A DNA stretch of 64,000 nt from Lutimonas saemankumensis (GTDB lineage: Bacteria; Bacteroidota; Bacteroidia; Flavobacteriales; Flavobacteriaceae), in assembly GCF_020171465.1 (NCBI RefSeq), contig NZ_JAIUZR010000003.1, forward strand, positions 1,054,001-1,118,000, given 5' to 3'. Below the pieces are notes generated by a model. That model saw only the letters and a program-made list of their open reading frames with translations. It did not search any database and was not told the origin of the DNA. Within the stretch, counting starts at the first letter, position 1. Each line of letters begins with the position of its first letter. Position numbers and translations under genes: made by a program. This document shows positions 45,938-54,759 of the stretch, one piece after another.

Positions 45938-46390
45938 ATGAAGATACGATTGAATTGGGGAACAGGGATCTTTTTGGCCATGCTTGCATTTATGATCTTT
46001 ATTTTGACATTTGTTTACAAATCCATTGCCTTGGATGAATACCAGCATGAACTGGTATCTGAAGATTATTACAAAGATGAGTTACACTATCAGGAAGAGA
46101 TTGACAAGATTAATAATGCCAAAGAACTAAGTGAAAACATTGAACTTGAAAACACCAATGAAGGAATTTTGATAAAATTTCCTGAGGAAGTTTTAATGGC
46201 CAACATTTCAGGGACTATTTATTTTCAACGGCTTTCTAACGAAAAACTTGATTTTGTCGAAGAAATAAAGCTCGATAATCATAAACAGTTGATTAGATCA
46301 GATAGATTGGTTTCAGGAAAATGGATTGTAAAAATTGATTGGAAAAATCAAGAGAAAGAATATTTGTTTAAAGATTCTTGGTTCTATTAA
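45938..46390 (+). CDS. ccoH: FixH/CcoH-family protein
   Basis: A 150-residue protein with one N-terminal TM helix (about 8-27) and a periplasmic domain; the HELVSEDYYKDELHYQEEID segment matches FixH. It supports cbb3 assembly. It lies 8 nt after ccoG and 8 nt before the first ATT of the next gene. Confidence 0.87.
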   Translation: MKIRLNWGTGIFLAMLAFMIFILTFVYKSIALDEYQHELVSEDYYKDELHYQEEIDKINNAKELSENIELENTNEGILIKFPEEVLMANISGTIYFQRLSNEKLDFVEEIKLDNHKQLIRSDRLVSGKWIVKIDWKNQEKEYLFKDSWFY

Positions 46391-46401
46391 AATTATAGAT
46401 T

Positions 46402-47112
46402 ATTCTTTACACTGCACTCATATTAGGCCTTTTAGGAAGTTTTCACTGCATAGGGATGTGTGGCCCTATTGCCTTTGTACTGCCTGTAAATAAGAAAAGT
46501 AAGGTTCAGACTTTTTTTGGAACTTTTTTGTATCACACCGGAAGAATACTTAGCTACGGACTTATTGGATTTCTTTTCGGATTACTTGGAAAGGGTCTTT
46601 ATCTTGCCGGATTTCAACAAAGACTGTCCATATTAATCGGCCTGATCATGATCCTGGTCGTTCTGGTTCCAACAAACCTGCTGAACAGGTACCATTTTAC
46701 CAAACCACTTTACAGAGCCGTGGGCGTGGTAAAATCAAAATTGGGATTGTATCTGAATAAATCTTCTTTTAAGGCTCTGTTTTCGATAGGTTTTTTTAAC
46801 GGATTTCTTCCTTGCGGACTTGTTTACATGGCCCTGCTGGGAGCGATCTCATCCGGAAATGAAACTGATGGTGCGATTTATATGGCGGCATTCGGACTAG
46901 GGACCATCCCACTGATGACCGGAGCCGTTTATCTTGGTAACTTTTTAAAAATTTCGGTCAGGAATAAAATTCAGAAAGCAATTCCTATATTTGTATTTAT
47001 CATAGGAGTACTTTTTATAATAAGAGGTATGGGTTTGGGAATCCCCTATATATCGCCCTCAGACACTCAACTATTAATTTCCAGTGATCCTAATTCATGT
47101 TTAACAGAATAA
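46402..47112 (+). CDS. TauE/SafE-like membrane protein of the cbb3 cluster, apparent ATT start
   Basis: About 236 residues, six TM helices, from the sulfite exporter TauE/SafE-like (RcsX/CcoA-neighbour) family found at the end of Bacteroidota cco clusters. The family begins MLYTALILG-GSFHCIGMCGP. Here the same reading frame runs ILYTALILGLLGSFHCIGMCGP back to ATT at 46402 (also ATT 46399), and a stop lies at 46396. The first ATG is 46456, inside the conserved GMCGP motif, which would delete the first helix. So translation probably starts at ATT, or the gene carries a start-codon mutation. A copper or heme-related assembly role is inferred from context. Confidence 0.7.
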   Translation: MLYTALILGLLGSFHCIGMCGPIAFVLPVNKKSKVQTFFGTFLYHTGRILSYGLIGFLFGLLGKGLYLAGFQQRLSILIGLIMILVVLVPTNLLNRYHFTKPLYRAVGVVKSKLGLYLNKSSFKALFSIGFFNGFLPCGLVYMALLGAISSGNETDGAIYMAAFGLGTIPLMTGAVYLGNFLKISVRNKIQKAIPIFVFIIGVLFIIRGMGLGIPYISPSDTQLLISSDPNSCLTE

Positions 47113-47115
47113 TAA

Positions 47116-47979
47116 ATGAGCATAACCCTTGATAATAAAATAACCGAGGCTGAATTCAACAGCATTACTTCTCATGAGGACCTCCTGGAAATCCTGAAGC
47201 ATAAAAATATTGATTCCTCTTCCGTTATATCTAAATTTAATTATGAACTTGAAAAAAGGCTCCTTCAAATTGAACTTGTCAAGCTTCAGCAATGGGTCAA
47301 AAAGAATAATAAAAGAGTAGCGATCATTTTTGAAGGTAGAGACGCTGCCGGAAAGGGAGGAAACATAAGACGATTCACGGAACATCTCAATCCAAGGTCG
47401 ATGCGATTGGTTGCATTGAACAAACCTACTGATGTTGAGAGAGGACAGTGGTATTTTACCCGATACATCCAACATTTACCAAACCCGGGTGAACTTGTTT
47501 TTTTTGACAGGTCCTGGTATAACAGGGCGGTCGTGGAACCTGTTATGGGATTTTGTACCCAACATCAATACGAACAGTTCATGGTTCAGCTCCCTGAGTT
47601 TGAGCACATGCTTTATGAAGACGGGGTTGTTATTATTAAATTCTGGCTTTCTATTACCAAGGAGGAACAACTCAATCGCTTTAATGCCAGAGAAGACAAT
47701 CCATTGAAACGATGGAAATTTAGTCCTGTTGACAAAAAAGGCCAGGAATACTGGGATGAATATACCAAATACAAGGAGTTGATGTTTAGTAAAACGCATA
47801 CTTCGTTCAGCCCGTGGATCATAGTCAAAACAAATAATAAAGAAACTGCTCGGCTTGAATGTATGAGATATGTCCTGTCACTTTTTGATTATGATAAAAA
47901 GGACGACAGTGAAGTTTCTCTCTTCCCCGATCCTAACGTGATCATGCGTTATTTTCGTTCATTACACAAATACGATTAG
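47116..47979 (+). CDS. ppk2: Polyphosphate kinase 2, first of tandem pair
   Basis: A 287-residue PPK2. Walker A is GRDAAGKGG (74-82) and Walker B is FDRSWYNR (130-137), followed by the lid and the PLKRWKFSPVD segment. PPK2 enzymes phosphorylate nucleoside mono- or diphosphates with polyphosphate. It starts 3 nt after the TauE/SafE-like gene, so it is probably co-transcribed with the end of the cbb3 cluster. It is 287 residues long, against 260 for the second copy, and the N-terminal regions differ. Confidence 0.92.
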   Translation: MSITLDNKITEAEFNSITSHEDLLEILKHKNIDSSSVISKFNYELEKRLLQIELVKLQQWVKKNNKRVAIIFEGRDAAGKGGNIRRFTEHLNPRSMRLVALNKPTDVERGQWYFTRYIQHLPNPGELVFFDRSWYNRAVVEPVMGFCTQHQYEQFMVQLPEFEHMLYEDGVVIIKFWLSITKEEQLNRFNAREDNPLKRWKFSPVDKKGQEYWDEYTKYKELMFSKTHTSFSPWIIVKTNNKETARLECMRYVLSLFDYDKKDDSEVSLFPDPNVIMRYFRSLHKYD

Positions 47980-47985
47980 ACAGCT

Positions 47986-48768
47986 ATGGAAAAGTTATCA
48001 GCAAAGGATTTAAAGAAATTGAATTCCAAAAAGGGTTTATTGTCTATATTAATGAATGATACAATCAATTTACCGAAAACGATCAGGTATATTGATTATG
48101 AAAAACAGCTCAAAGTCCTTCAGACTGAACTGATTCGTCAGCAAGCCTGTATCATAGACAAAAACATGAGGGTAATTGTTTTATTTGAAGGAAGAGATGC
48201 GGCCGGAAAAGGTGGTGCTATTAGAAGAATTACAGAAAGAATCAATCCCAGGCATTACAGAATTGTGGCACTGCCAAAGCCCACGGCCGTCGAAAAATCT
48301 CAATGGTATTTTCAACGTTATATTCAACAATTTCCCAAAGCTGGTGAAATCGTGTTCTTTGATCGAAGCTGGTACAACAGAGCCGTAGTGGAACCCGTTA
48401 ATGGGTTTTGCACCAACGAGGAGTACAGGATTTTTATGAATCAGGTCAATGATTTTGAGAGAATGATCACTGAATCGGGTATTCTTTTGGTGAAATTGTA
48501 TATGTCGATTTCCAAAAAGGAGCAGGCCAAAAGATTTGAAGACATCAAAAACAATCCTTTGAAGCAATGGAAAATGAGCAAGGTCGATGAAAAGGCACAG
48601 GAACTTTGGGATTCCTATACATTTTATAAAAACAAAATGTTTGACAATACCAAATCCGGAGGGCTTCCTTTCAAAGTGATCAAGGCGAACAGAAAAACCG
48701 ATGCCAGAATTGATGTTATAGAGCATCTCCTTAAAAGTATTCCTTACGATAAAAACAGAGAAATCTAA
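47986..48768 (+). CDS. ppk2: Polyphosphate kinase 2, second of tandem pair
   Basis: A 260-residue PPK2 paralog 6 nt downstream of the first. Walker A GRDAAGKGG at 69-77 and Walker B FDRSWYNR at 125-132 are identical to the first copy, but the flanking sequence has diverged well beyond recent duplication. Two copies may divide AMP- and ADP-phosphorylating activities; which does which cannot be told here. Its 3' end overlaps the convergent lgt stop by 4 nt. Confidence 0.92.
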   Translation: MEKLSAKDLKKLNSKKGLLSILMNDTINLPKTIRYIDYEKQLKVLQTELIRQQACIIDKNMRVIVLFEGRDAAGKGGAIRRITERINPRHYRIVALPKPTAVEKSQWYFQRYIQQFPKAGEIVFFDRSWYNRAVVEPVNGFCTNEEYRIFMNQVNDFERMITESGILLVKLYMSISKKEQAKRFEDIKNNPLKQWKMSKVDEKAQELWDSYTFYKNKMFDNTKSGGLPFKVIKANRKTDARIDVIEHLLKSIPYDKNREI

Positions 48769-49583
48769 GCTGTTTTTGCTGATTTTCGGAACATAAAATA
48801 AAGACCGACAAGGATCATCGGAATACTTAATATTTGCCCGGTGTTCAAGTCCCAGTCCCCTCTTTGATCCACCTGGGCCTCTTTAAAGAATTCAACTATC
48901 AGCCTCACCGACCAGAGGCAAACCATGAACAATCCAAAAATGTATCCGAGCTTATCTTTCTTATCAGTCTTCCAGTAAACATACCAAAGTAAGATGAAAG
49001 TGATCAGGTAACCGAATGATTCATAAAGCTGGGTTGGATGTCTTGGGAAGTCCTCTCCCAACTGCTTAAAAACAAAACCATAGTCAGAATTAGTGGGCTT
49101 TCCGATTATTTCTGAATTCATCAAATTTCCAATTCGCACGAAAATAGCACCACTTGCAACCGGGATTACGATTCTGTCGAGAATCCAAAGCATGGGTTTC
49201 TTAACTACTCTCTTTGAGTAAAAATACATCGCTATGATGATTCCTATTGCTGCACCGTGACTTGCCAAACCCTGGTAACCCGTGAAGCGAAAAGGATTAA
49301 ATTTAACAGGAAGAAGTACTTCTAAAGGGTTTGATAATAAAAACTCGGTATCATAGAATAGAAAATGCCCAAGGCGCGCCCCGAGTAATGTTGCTATTAC
49401 TGTATAAATGAATAAAGAGTCGAGTTTATCCAGTGAAACTCCTTCTTTTTTAAAGATCCGTTTCATTATCTGAAGCCCAAGAACAAAGGCGATGACAAAC
49501 ATGAGGCTGTAATACCTTATTGCAAACGATCCTATTTTTATCAATTCAATATTTGGATCCCAGTCTATACTTAAAAACAACAT
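48765..49583 (-). CDS. lgt: Prolipoprotein diacylglyceryl transferase
   Basis: A 272-residue polytopic enzyme (about seven TM helices) with the Lgt block around RIGNLMNSEIIGKPT and the HPTQLYES region. It transfers diacylglycerol from phosphatidylglycerol to the lipobox cysteine. Many predicted lipoproteins in this window (cyclophilins, GldI, Ggt, PhoD-like) are its clients. yidD lies upstream with a 48-nt gap. Confidence 0.95.
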   Translation of the reverse strand: MLFLSIDWDPNIELIKIGSFAIRYYSLMFVIAFVLGLQIMKRIFKKEGVSLDKLDSLFIYTVIATLLGARLGHFLFYDTEFLLSNPLEVLLPVKFNPFRFTGYQGLASHGAAIGIIIAMYFYSKRVVKKPMLWILDRIVIPVASGAIFVRIGNLMNSEIIGKPTNSDYGFVFKQLGEDFPRHPTQLYESFGYLITFILLWYVYWKTDKKDKLGYIFGLFMVCLWSVRLIVEFFKEAQVDQRGDWDLNTGQILSIPMILVGLYFMFRKSAKTA

Positions 49584-49631
49584 GAATTCTAATTTAAGGC
49601 GTAAATATAATTGAAAGTTTTAACAAGCTTC

Positions 49632-49892
49632 CTACTCTTTGGCTTTATTATAAAAATCTTTTGGAGGGACAGGATCGTAACCGCTCCCACCCCATGGATG
49701 ACAGCTAAAGATCCTTTTAACGGCCAACCAGCCACCTCTAAACAAACCATGAACCTGAAGGGCCTCAACGGCGTATTGAGAACAAGTAGGAGAATACCTG
49801 CAACTCGCCGGAGTATAAGGTGAAATGGCAACCTGATAAAAGCGGATCAACAAAAGAAAAGGGTAAATCAAAATCCTTTTTATCATGATCAT
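49632..49892 (-). CDS. yidD: Membrane protein insertion efficiency factor YidD
   Basis: An 86-residue YidD with the family core [19 protein letters not shown] and the [12 protein letters not shown] tail. It aids YidC-dependent membrane insertion. It is located 6 nt after cysS on the same strand and upstream of lgt, apart from rnpA/yidC where it is often found. Confidence 0.93.
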   Translation of the reverse strand: MIMIKRILIYPFLLLIRFYQVAISPYTPASCRYSPTCSQYAVEALQVHGLFRGGWLAVKRIFSCHPWGGSGYDPVPPKDFYNKAKE

Positions 49893-49898
49893 TTTAAA

Positions 49899-51362
49899 TT
49901 AATTTAAGGAATAAGTAGTTCCCTCTTTTCCATCCTTTAACTGAATTCCTAATTTCGTCAGTTCATCCCTTATTTTATCAGAAAGCTCCCAATTACGGTC
50001 ATCTCTTGCCGTTTTCCTCATCTCGATAAGTAGATTGACAAGTCCATCCAGACGATCGGTATTTTTATCAGATTTTTTAGAGTTTTCCAGCCCAAGAATA
50101 TCAAAAGTAAACACCTTCATTGTTGAACTAAAAACTTCGAGATCCGATGAGGTAAGGGTTTCTTTTCCTTCGCTGAGAAGATTTATCCATTTTACTCCTT
50201 CGAATAAGTGAGCTATCAAAACAGGTGTGTTAAAATCATCATTCATGGCCATATAACATTTTGCCTTCCAGGAAGAAACATCCAGAGAAGAATTGCCCGA
50301 AGATTGAACTTCGGCCATCAAACCAATGGACTCCATAAGCCTGTTATATCCCTTTTCCGCCGCCAAAACTGCGTCATTAGAAAAATCCAGTATGCTTCTG
50401 TAATGAGCCTGCATCATAAAGAACCGCGCAACACTTGGTTCGAATGCCTTGGAAATATTGGGGTTCTCTCCGGTGAAAATTTCCTCGGGAAGAATATTAT
50501 TTCCCGTTGACTTTGCCATTTTTTTTCCATTCATCGTAAGCATGTTCCCATGCAACCAGTACTTTACGGGATTCTGATGATTACATGCCTGAGCCTGTGC
50601 GATCTCACACTCGTGATGGGGAAATTTAAGATCCATTCCTCCACCATGGATATCAAACTGCTCACCAAGGTACTTTGTACTCATTACCGTACACTCAAGG
50701 TGCCAACCCGGAAACCCAACGCCCCAGGGTGAGTTCCAACGCTGAATATGTTCGGGTTCTGCCTTCTTCCAAAGTGCAAAATCCTGCGGATTCTTTTTAT
50801 CTGACTGTCCATCAAGTGCTCTTGTATTTTCAATCGCATCCTCAATATTTCTTTTTGATAAAATTCCATAGTGCTCTTTTTCATTGTACTTGAGTACGTC
50901 AAAGTATACTGAGCCGTTGACCTCATAAGCAAGTCCATTTTCCAAAATGGTTTCAATAGCTTGAATCTGTTCCAATATATGGCCTGTGGCTGTTGGTTCA
51001 ATGCTGGGTGGGAGGAAATTAAATTTTTGAAGTATCAAATGAAAATCTGTTGTGTATTTTTGAACAATCTCCATGGGCTCCAACTGTTCTAACCTGGCCT
51101 TCTTTGAAATTTTATCCTCGTCAGAATCATCCGTGAGGTGTCCTGCGTCGGTAATATTTCTAACATACCTTACCTTGTACCCCAAATGAAGGAAATACCT
51201 GTAGATCATGTCAAATGACATAAAGGTTCTAACGTTTCCAAGATGAACATTGCTGTAAACGGTTGGTCCGCAAACATACATCCCCACATAACCTTCTTTT
51301 ACAGGTTCGAAACGTTCTTTATTATTCGTAAGGGAGTTATAGAGGTACAGGTCCTGCTTCAT
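49899..51362 (-). CDS. cysS: Cysteinyl-tRNA synthetase
   Basis: A 487-residue class Ia synthetase with the HLGN form of the HIGH motif (near 38-41) and KMAKS (near 266), plus Zn ligands including Cys in GPTV and the HHECE block. It charges tRNA-Cys. The ATG at 51362 ([11 protein letters not shown]) is preferred over an upstream in-frame ATG at 51461: the extra 33 residues form an unrelated hydrophobic stretch and would overlap both the terminator at 51428 and the -7 box at 51395. Confidence 0.94.
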   Translation of the reverse strand: MKQDLYLYNSLTNNKERFEPVKEGYVGMYVCGPTVYSNVHLGNVRTFMSFDMIYRYFLHLGYKVRYVRNITDAGHLTDDSDEDKISKKARLEQLEPMEIVQKYTTDFHLILQKFNFLPPSIEPTATGHILEQIQAIETILENGLAYEVNGSVYFDVLKYNEKEHYGILSKRNIEDAIENTRALDGQSDKKNPQDFALWKKAEPEHIQRWNSPWGVGFPGWHLECTVMSTKYLGEQFDIHGGGMDLKFPHHECEIAQAQACNHQNPVKYWLHGNMLTMNGKKMAKSTGNNILPEEIFTGENPNISKAFEPSVARFFMMQAHYRSILDFSNDAVLAAEKGYNRLMESIGLMAEVQSSGNSSLDVSSWKAKCYMAMNDDFNTPVLIAHLFEGVKWINLLSEGKETLTSSDLEVFSSTMKVFTFDILGLENSKKSDKNTDRLDGLVNLLIEMRKTARDDRNWELSDKIRDELTKLGIQLKDGKEGTTYSLN

Positions 51363-51394
51363 TTTGATTCTTTTTAAAACTGATTTTAAGTTTC

Positions 51395-51402
51395 CAAAGA
51401 TA
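51395..51402 (-). promoter_or_regulatory. Candidate -7 box for cysS
   Basis: TATCTTTG on the minus strand, 32 nt before the ATG at 51362, fits TAnnTTTG and decides the start. Confidence 0.55.
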
Positions 51403-51427
51403 AGAACAATTACGAGAAGGAAAACCA

Positions 51428-51458
51428 TAAAAAAACATCCGATATTTCTATCGGATGT
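51428..51458 (-). terminator. Terminator of the ECF sigma operon
   Basis: Ten-bp stem (51435-51444 with 51449-51458), loop of 4, followed by a T-run on the minus strand; 24 nt after the stop of the gene at 51482. Confidence 0.85.
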
Positions 51459-51481
51459 CATAGCTTTTTCGCTTTAAAAAT

Positions 51482-52420
51482 TTAGACCTTTTGAGTAATG
51501 ATTTTACAATAATCAACGTCCATTTCAAGTTTTGCATTTTTCGGAACTTTTATTCTCAGGGTTTTCTTGATCTTTACCTTTTGTCTGTCTCTAATGATAC
51601 GCTGTACCTCTCTTTCTCTCTCTTTGGCTCCTTTTTCTATCATTCTTGCCCTTTCTTCAGTCATGTGCCTTCTCGCTTCTCTTTCAGCTTCTCGATGAGC
51701 CTCACGAGCCATTAGCTGTGCCTCCCTTGCCTGCTTCATCGCCTCTTTTTGAATTTCCTTCATTTCAATCTGAATTTTTCGCTGCTCCTCATGCATTTTT
51801 CTGTGCTGCTCAACTGTAATAACTTTATTCTTCTTTAACTCCTCCTGAAGCTTCTTCATTTCTTCTTTATGTTCTTCCTGCCACTTCTTAAGATCTTCTG
51901 CATCATATTCAAAATCTTGAAAATTAAACGCAATTGAATCACCGGATATTTGAAAACTTTGAATCATGTCCATATCAATTTCCGGAAAACTTTCAAAATC
52001 CGGCATAACAAACTCGACCGAATCCATAATATCTGTAATTCTTGCCGTCACCTCCGGAATATCCACGATAACATTTCCCAAATACTTATCACTGTTGATA
52101 AAGAAATACTCATTCCCAAAATTACTGGCATTAGATCTGATTGTGATTTTTTCGGCATCCGCCTGTACACTGATATCCCAGCTTTCAAAAATCTTTTTCG
52201 CCTCTTCTTCAGGCAGTCCCTGAACACTCATAAGCCCTTCTATCTCTACTTTATTCTTATTCCATTCAATAATCTCTATTTCAGCATATGAGGCCTCAAC
52301 GGATACCGTGGTATTGCTACCAACCTTGAATTCTTGAACAGGTTTGGTATACTGCTGAGCAAATGTCCCGATTGACAATGCAAAGACAAGAATGAATAAT
52401 TTAAATTGCATAGTTTTCAT
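51482..52420 (-). CDS. Secreted protein with long charged coiled coil, ECF operon effector
   Basis: A 312-residue protein with a signal peptide (about 1-21), a beta-rich N-terminal domain (about 25-130, with EASYAEIEIIEWNKNKVEIEG resembling DUF4097-type adhesin repeats), a long Glu/Lys/Arg coiled coil (about 175-290) and a short C-terminal return to the beta pattern. I do not recognise a function. It overlaps the upstream gene by 20 nt and is the last gene of the sigma operon. Confidence 0.75.
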   Translation of the reverse strand: MKTMQFKLFILVFALSIGTFAQQYTKPVQEFKVGSNTTVSVEASYAEIEIIEWNKNKVEIEGLMSVQGLPEEEAKKIFESWDISVQADAEKITIRSNASNFGNEYFFINSDKYLGNVIVDIPEVTARITDIMDSVEFVMPDFESFPEIDMDMIQSFQISGDSIAFNFQDFEYDAEDLKKWQEEHKEEMKKLQEELKKNKVITVEQHRKMHEEQRKIQIEMKEIQKEAMKQAREAQLMAREAHREAEREARRHMTEERARMIEKGAKEREREVQRIIRDRQKVKIKKTLRIKVPKNAKLEMDVDYCKIITQKV

Positions 52421-52958
52421 TTTCTTTCGTTTTTATTTTTTTTAATTCATTTTTTAACTCGATCATCAATTGTAGTCTCATTTGTAGGTTATCTATCAAG
52501 CCGTTTATTAATTCTTCGTCGATTTTGTCTATTTCTAATCGCTCACTTTGCAACTTGTATTCATTTGTTAGGCTGTTCATTTTTCTAAAATACTCTTCCA
52601 GGATCAGCTTATTACCTTCCGTAATTTCAAGATTAGCTAACTCGAAATTAATTGCGGTCAAATAGTAATTTTCAATTTTCTTTAATTCCGGAGAAAATTC
52701 TTCAAGGCTCACTTTGGCACTTTGTGGTGCCTGAATCTGATTAACAGAAGATTCCTGATTGATACTGGTCATTAAACCAATAGAGAATAAGATAGCCACC
52801 GAAGCTGCAATAAGAAGGAACTTGTAAGAAACTTTAGTTTCATTATGAAGCTCTCTTTTTAGTTTCGTTTCGAAAACTGAACGATGATCTTTTGATAATT
52901 CCCTTAACATCTTTTCTTCTTTTAGTTTTTGCTTTATATCAACTTTCATAATTTTCAT
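52401..52958 (-). CDS. Single-TM protein, probable anti-sigma partner
   Basis: A 185-residue protein with a cytosolic N-terminal helix region (about 1-45), one TM helix (about 47-65) and a periplasmic part with long helices. This topology and position right after the ECF gene (20-nt overlap) fit an anti-sigma factor, but there is no ZAS zinc motif. It overlaps the downstream gene by 20 nt too. Function inferred from context only. Confidence 0.65.
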   Translation of the reverse strand: MKIMKVDIKQKLKEEKMLRELSKDHRSVFETKLKRELHNETKVSYKFLLIAASVAILFSIGLMTSINQESSVNQIQAPQSAKVSLEEFSPELKKIENYYLTAINFELANLEITEGNKLILEEYFRKMNSLTNEYKLQSERLEIDKIDEELINGLIDNLQMRLQLMIELKNELKKIKTKENENYAI

Positions 52959-53484
52959 GAATTAATAGTTCTTTCAATTTACTTTTCCCTCTTGATAATT
53001 GAGACCTGGAAGAAACCTCTGAAATATTCAGTATCTGAGCTACCTCCTGATGATCATACCCTTCCAAAAGATAAAGTTTAACAACGTTCTTGCATTTCAG
53101 GGGCAAGGCTTCTATACATTTATAGATTACAGCCATACTGATTCCGGACTCCACCTCCCATGGATCATCATTAGGAAGGTAAGTAACCTCATCATTGAGT
53201 TCCACCGTCTTGATTTTTTGTTTTTTCAGCCAATCCAGACTCTGATTAATTACAATGCGTTTCAACCATGCTCCAAATGAAGCTTCGCCTGTATAGGTAT
53301 CTATTTTTTTAAAGGCTTTAATAAAGGCCTCCTGCATCACATCCTGAGCAATATCATCATCCTTGATGAAATTATAAGCTGTATTGAACATTGCCTTACA
53401 ATAAAGATCATATAATTGCATCTGAGACAAACTGTCGTTTTTTCTACAGCCCTCAATTAAATCTGCCTGATTATTCTTATCCAT
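52939..53484 (-). CDS. ECF-type RNA polymerase sigma factor
   Basis: A 181-residue ECF sigma factor. Region 2 has DIAQDVMQEAFIKAFKKID and WLKRIVINQSLDWLKK; region 4 has LLEGYDHQEVAQIL and the HTH with SRSQLSRGKSKLKELL. It is the first gene of the three-gene overlapping unit. Its region 4.2 differs from the sigma factor at 27444, so the two recognise different promoters. Confidence 0.92.
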   Translation of the reverse strand: MDKNNQADLIEGCRKNDSLSQMQLYDLYCKAMFNTAYNFIKDDDIAQDVMQEAFIKAFKKIDTYTGEASFGAWLKRIVINQSLDWLKKQKIKTVELNDEVTYLPNDDPWEVESGISMAVIYKCIEALPLKCKNVVKLYLLEGYDHQEVAQILNISEVSSRSQLSRGKSKLKELLIHENYES

Positions 53485-53604
53485 ATGGTTACAAATTCTA
53501 CTCTAAATACGACGAATTAAGACTAGTGTGACAAAATCCGTGATTTTTTTTATAAATGTCTTAAAATTAATCATTTATTTAATCATCTTTGGTCTCGTAA
53601 AGAA

Positions 53605-53630
53605 TCAAAAAAAAGGGCCAAAGGCCCTTT
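53605..53630 (-). terminator. Terminator of the nrnA-gldI-PPIase operon
   Basis: Eight-bp GC-rich stem (53612-53619 with 53623-53630) and a T-run on the minus strand, 22 nt after the PPIase stop. Confidence 0.85.
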
Positions 53631-53652
53631 AGTACAGTATCTTGAACGTGTC

Positions 53653-54759
53653 TTACTTTTCCAAAATTTCCAACTCAAACAAAAGGTCAGTATTTGGCGG
53701 GATTACATTACCCGCACCCTGATCGCCATAAGCCAAATGCGAAGGGACCAATAATAATACCTTATCTCCATAATTCATCTGTTGAAGGCCTTCCTTAAAA
53801 CCTGGAATCAATGCAGCATCAGGGCTGTAATCCATAGGCACCGACTTATACATGTTCATCTGATCCTTGCGCCTGTCATATTTACCAAAGGTCTCTGCAG
53901 TTTCTTTTACATTTGTATCAAACAAATCACCTGAAACAAAGTAACCAGCATACAAAACATTGACTTTGGACCCAATGGCCGGCTTTTCCCCATTTCCTTC
54001 TTTAATTTTAATCACTTTTAAACCGGATGACAGAACCACTGCTGAAGCCTCATTATCCTGTACAAACTGAACCAGGTTCTCTTTTGCCTCCTTTTTTCGT
54101 TCTTCGGCCAGCCTCTCCCTTTCCTCAATTTTCTCAAAATAACTGGTGAATTCGGTAGCAGCATCGAATTCCTTTGCTTTTTTACCTACACGTATGATTT
54201 CAAGTTTTTGGATAATATCACCCTTGGCAATAGAATCCACTACCTCCTGACCTTGAACAACAAATCCAAACACGGAATGCTTCCCATCCAGCCACGGAGT
54301 TTCTTTATGGGTTATGAAAAACTGAGATCCGTTTGAATCCGGACCTGAATTGGCCATTGACAAAATGCCCCCGGAATCATGAGAAAGAACCAGGTTACCG
54401 GTATCATCCATTGGAAATTCATCTTCAAACTTATATCCCGGATTTCCCGAACCATTACCTCTGGGATCACCTCCCTGAACCATAAAATCCTCCACAACTC
54501 TATGAAATATCAGTCCGTCGTAAAAAGGTTTCCCTTTATACTGATCCTCGACATAAGGATTAGTTCCTTCGGCCAATGAAACAAAGTTCGCAACGGTAAT
54601 TGGAACCTTGTCATATTCAAGCTTCAACAAAATATCTCCACGATCAGTTTGCAGATCAGCATAGAGACCATCATCAAGATCCGCGTGTTTGGTACTTTTG
54701 CATGAGATAATGCTCATCAAAATGATTAAAAGAAAACTATTCATTATTTTCATTCTCAC
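53653..54759 (-). CDS. Lipoprotein fusing cyclophilin and FKBP prolyl isomerase domains
   Basis: A 368-residue lipoprotein (SIISC lipobox near residue 20). The cyclophilin domain (about 30-195) has FHRVVEDFMVQGGDPRG and SQFFIT; a charged helix (about 205-240) links to an FKBP domain (about 250-368) with VNVLYAGYF and PSHLAYGDQG. Two isomerase folds in one protein suggest a periplasmic foldase. Start could also be the ATG at 54753. Its start overlaps gldI by 23 nt. Confidence 0.88.
   Translation of the reverse strand: MRMKIMNSFLLIILMSIISCKSTKHADLDDGLYADLQTDRGDILLKLEYDKVPITVANFVSLAEGTNPYVEDQYKGKPFYDGLIFHRVVEDFMVQGGDPRGNGSGNPGYKFEDEFPMDDTGNLVLSHDSGGILSMANSGPDSNGSQFFITHKETPWLDGKHSVFGFVVQGQEVVDSIAKGDIIQKLEIIRVGKKAKEFDAATEFTSYFEKIEERERLAEERKKEAKENLVQFVQDNEASAVVLSSGLKVIKIKEGNGEKPAIGSKVNVLYAGYFVSGDLFDTNVKETAETFGKYDRRKDQMNMYKSVPMDYSPDAALIPGFKEGLQQMNYGDKVLLLVPSHLAYGDQGAGNVIPPNTDLLFELEILEK

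Noticed and set aside
46381-46456. Frameshift at the start of the TauE/SafE-like gene
   Set aside because: Checked the junction base by base: GGA-AGT-TTT-CAC stays in one frame through to the first ATG, so there is an unusual start codon rather than a frameshift.
51363-51461. 33-residue N-terminal extension of cysS
   Set aside because: It would include the terminator of the preceding gene and a TATCTTTG promoter box; the hydrophobic residues are not part of cysteinyl-tRNA synthetase.
51491-52291. Plus-strand ORFs opposite the coiled-coil gene
   Set aside because: Serine/phenylalanine-rich shadows of the Glu/Lys coiled coil on the minus strand.
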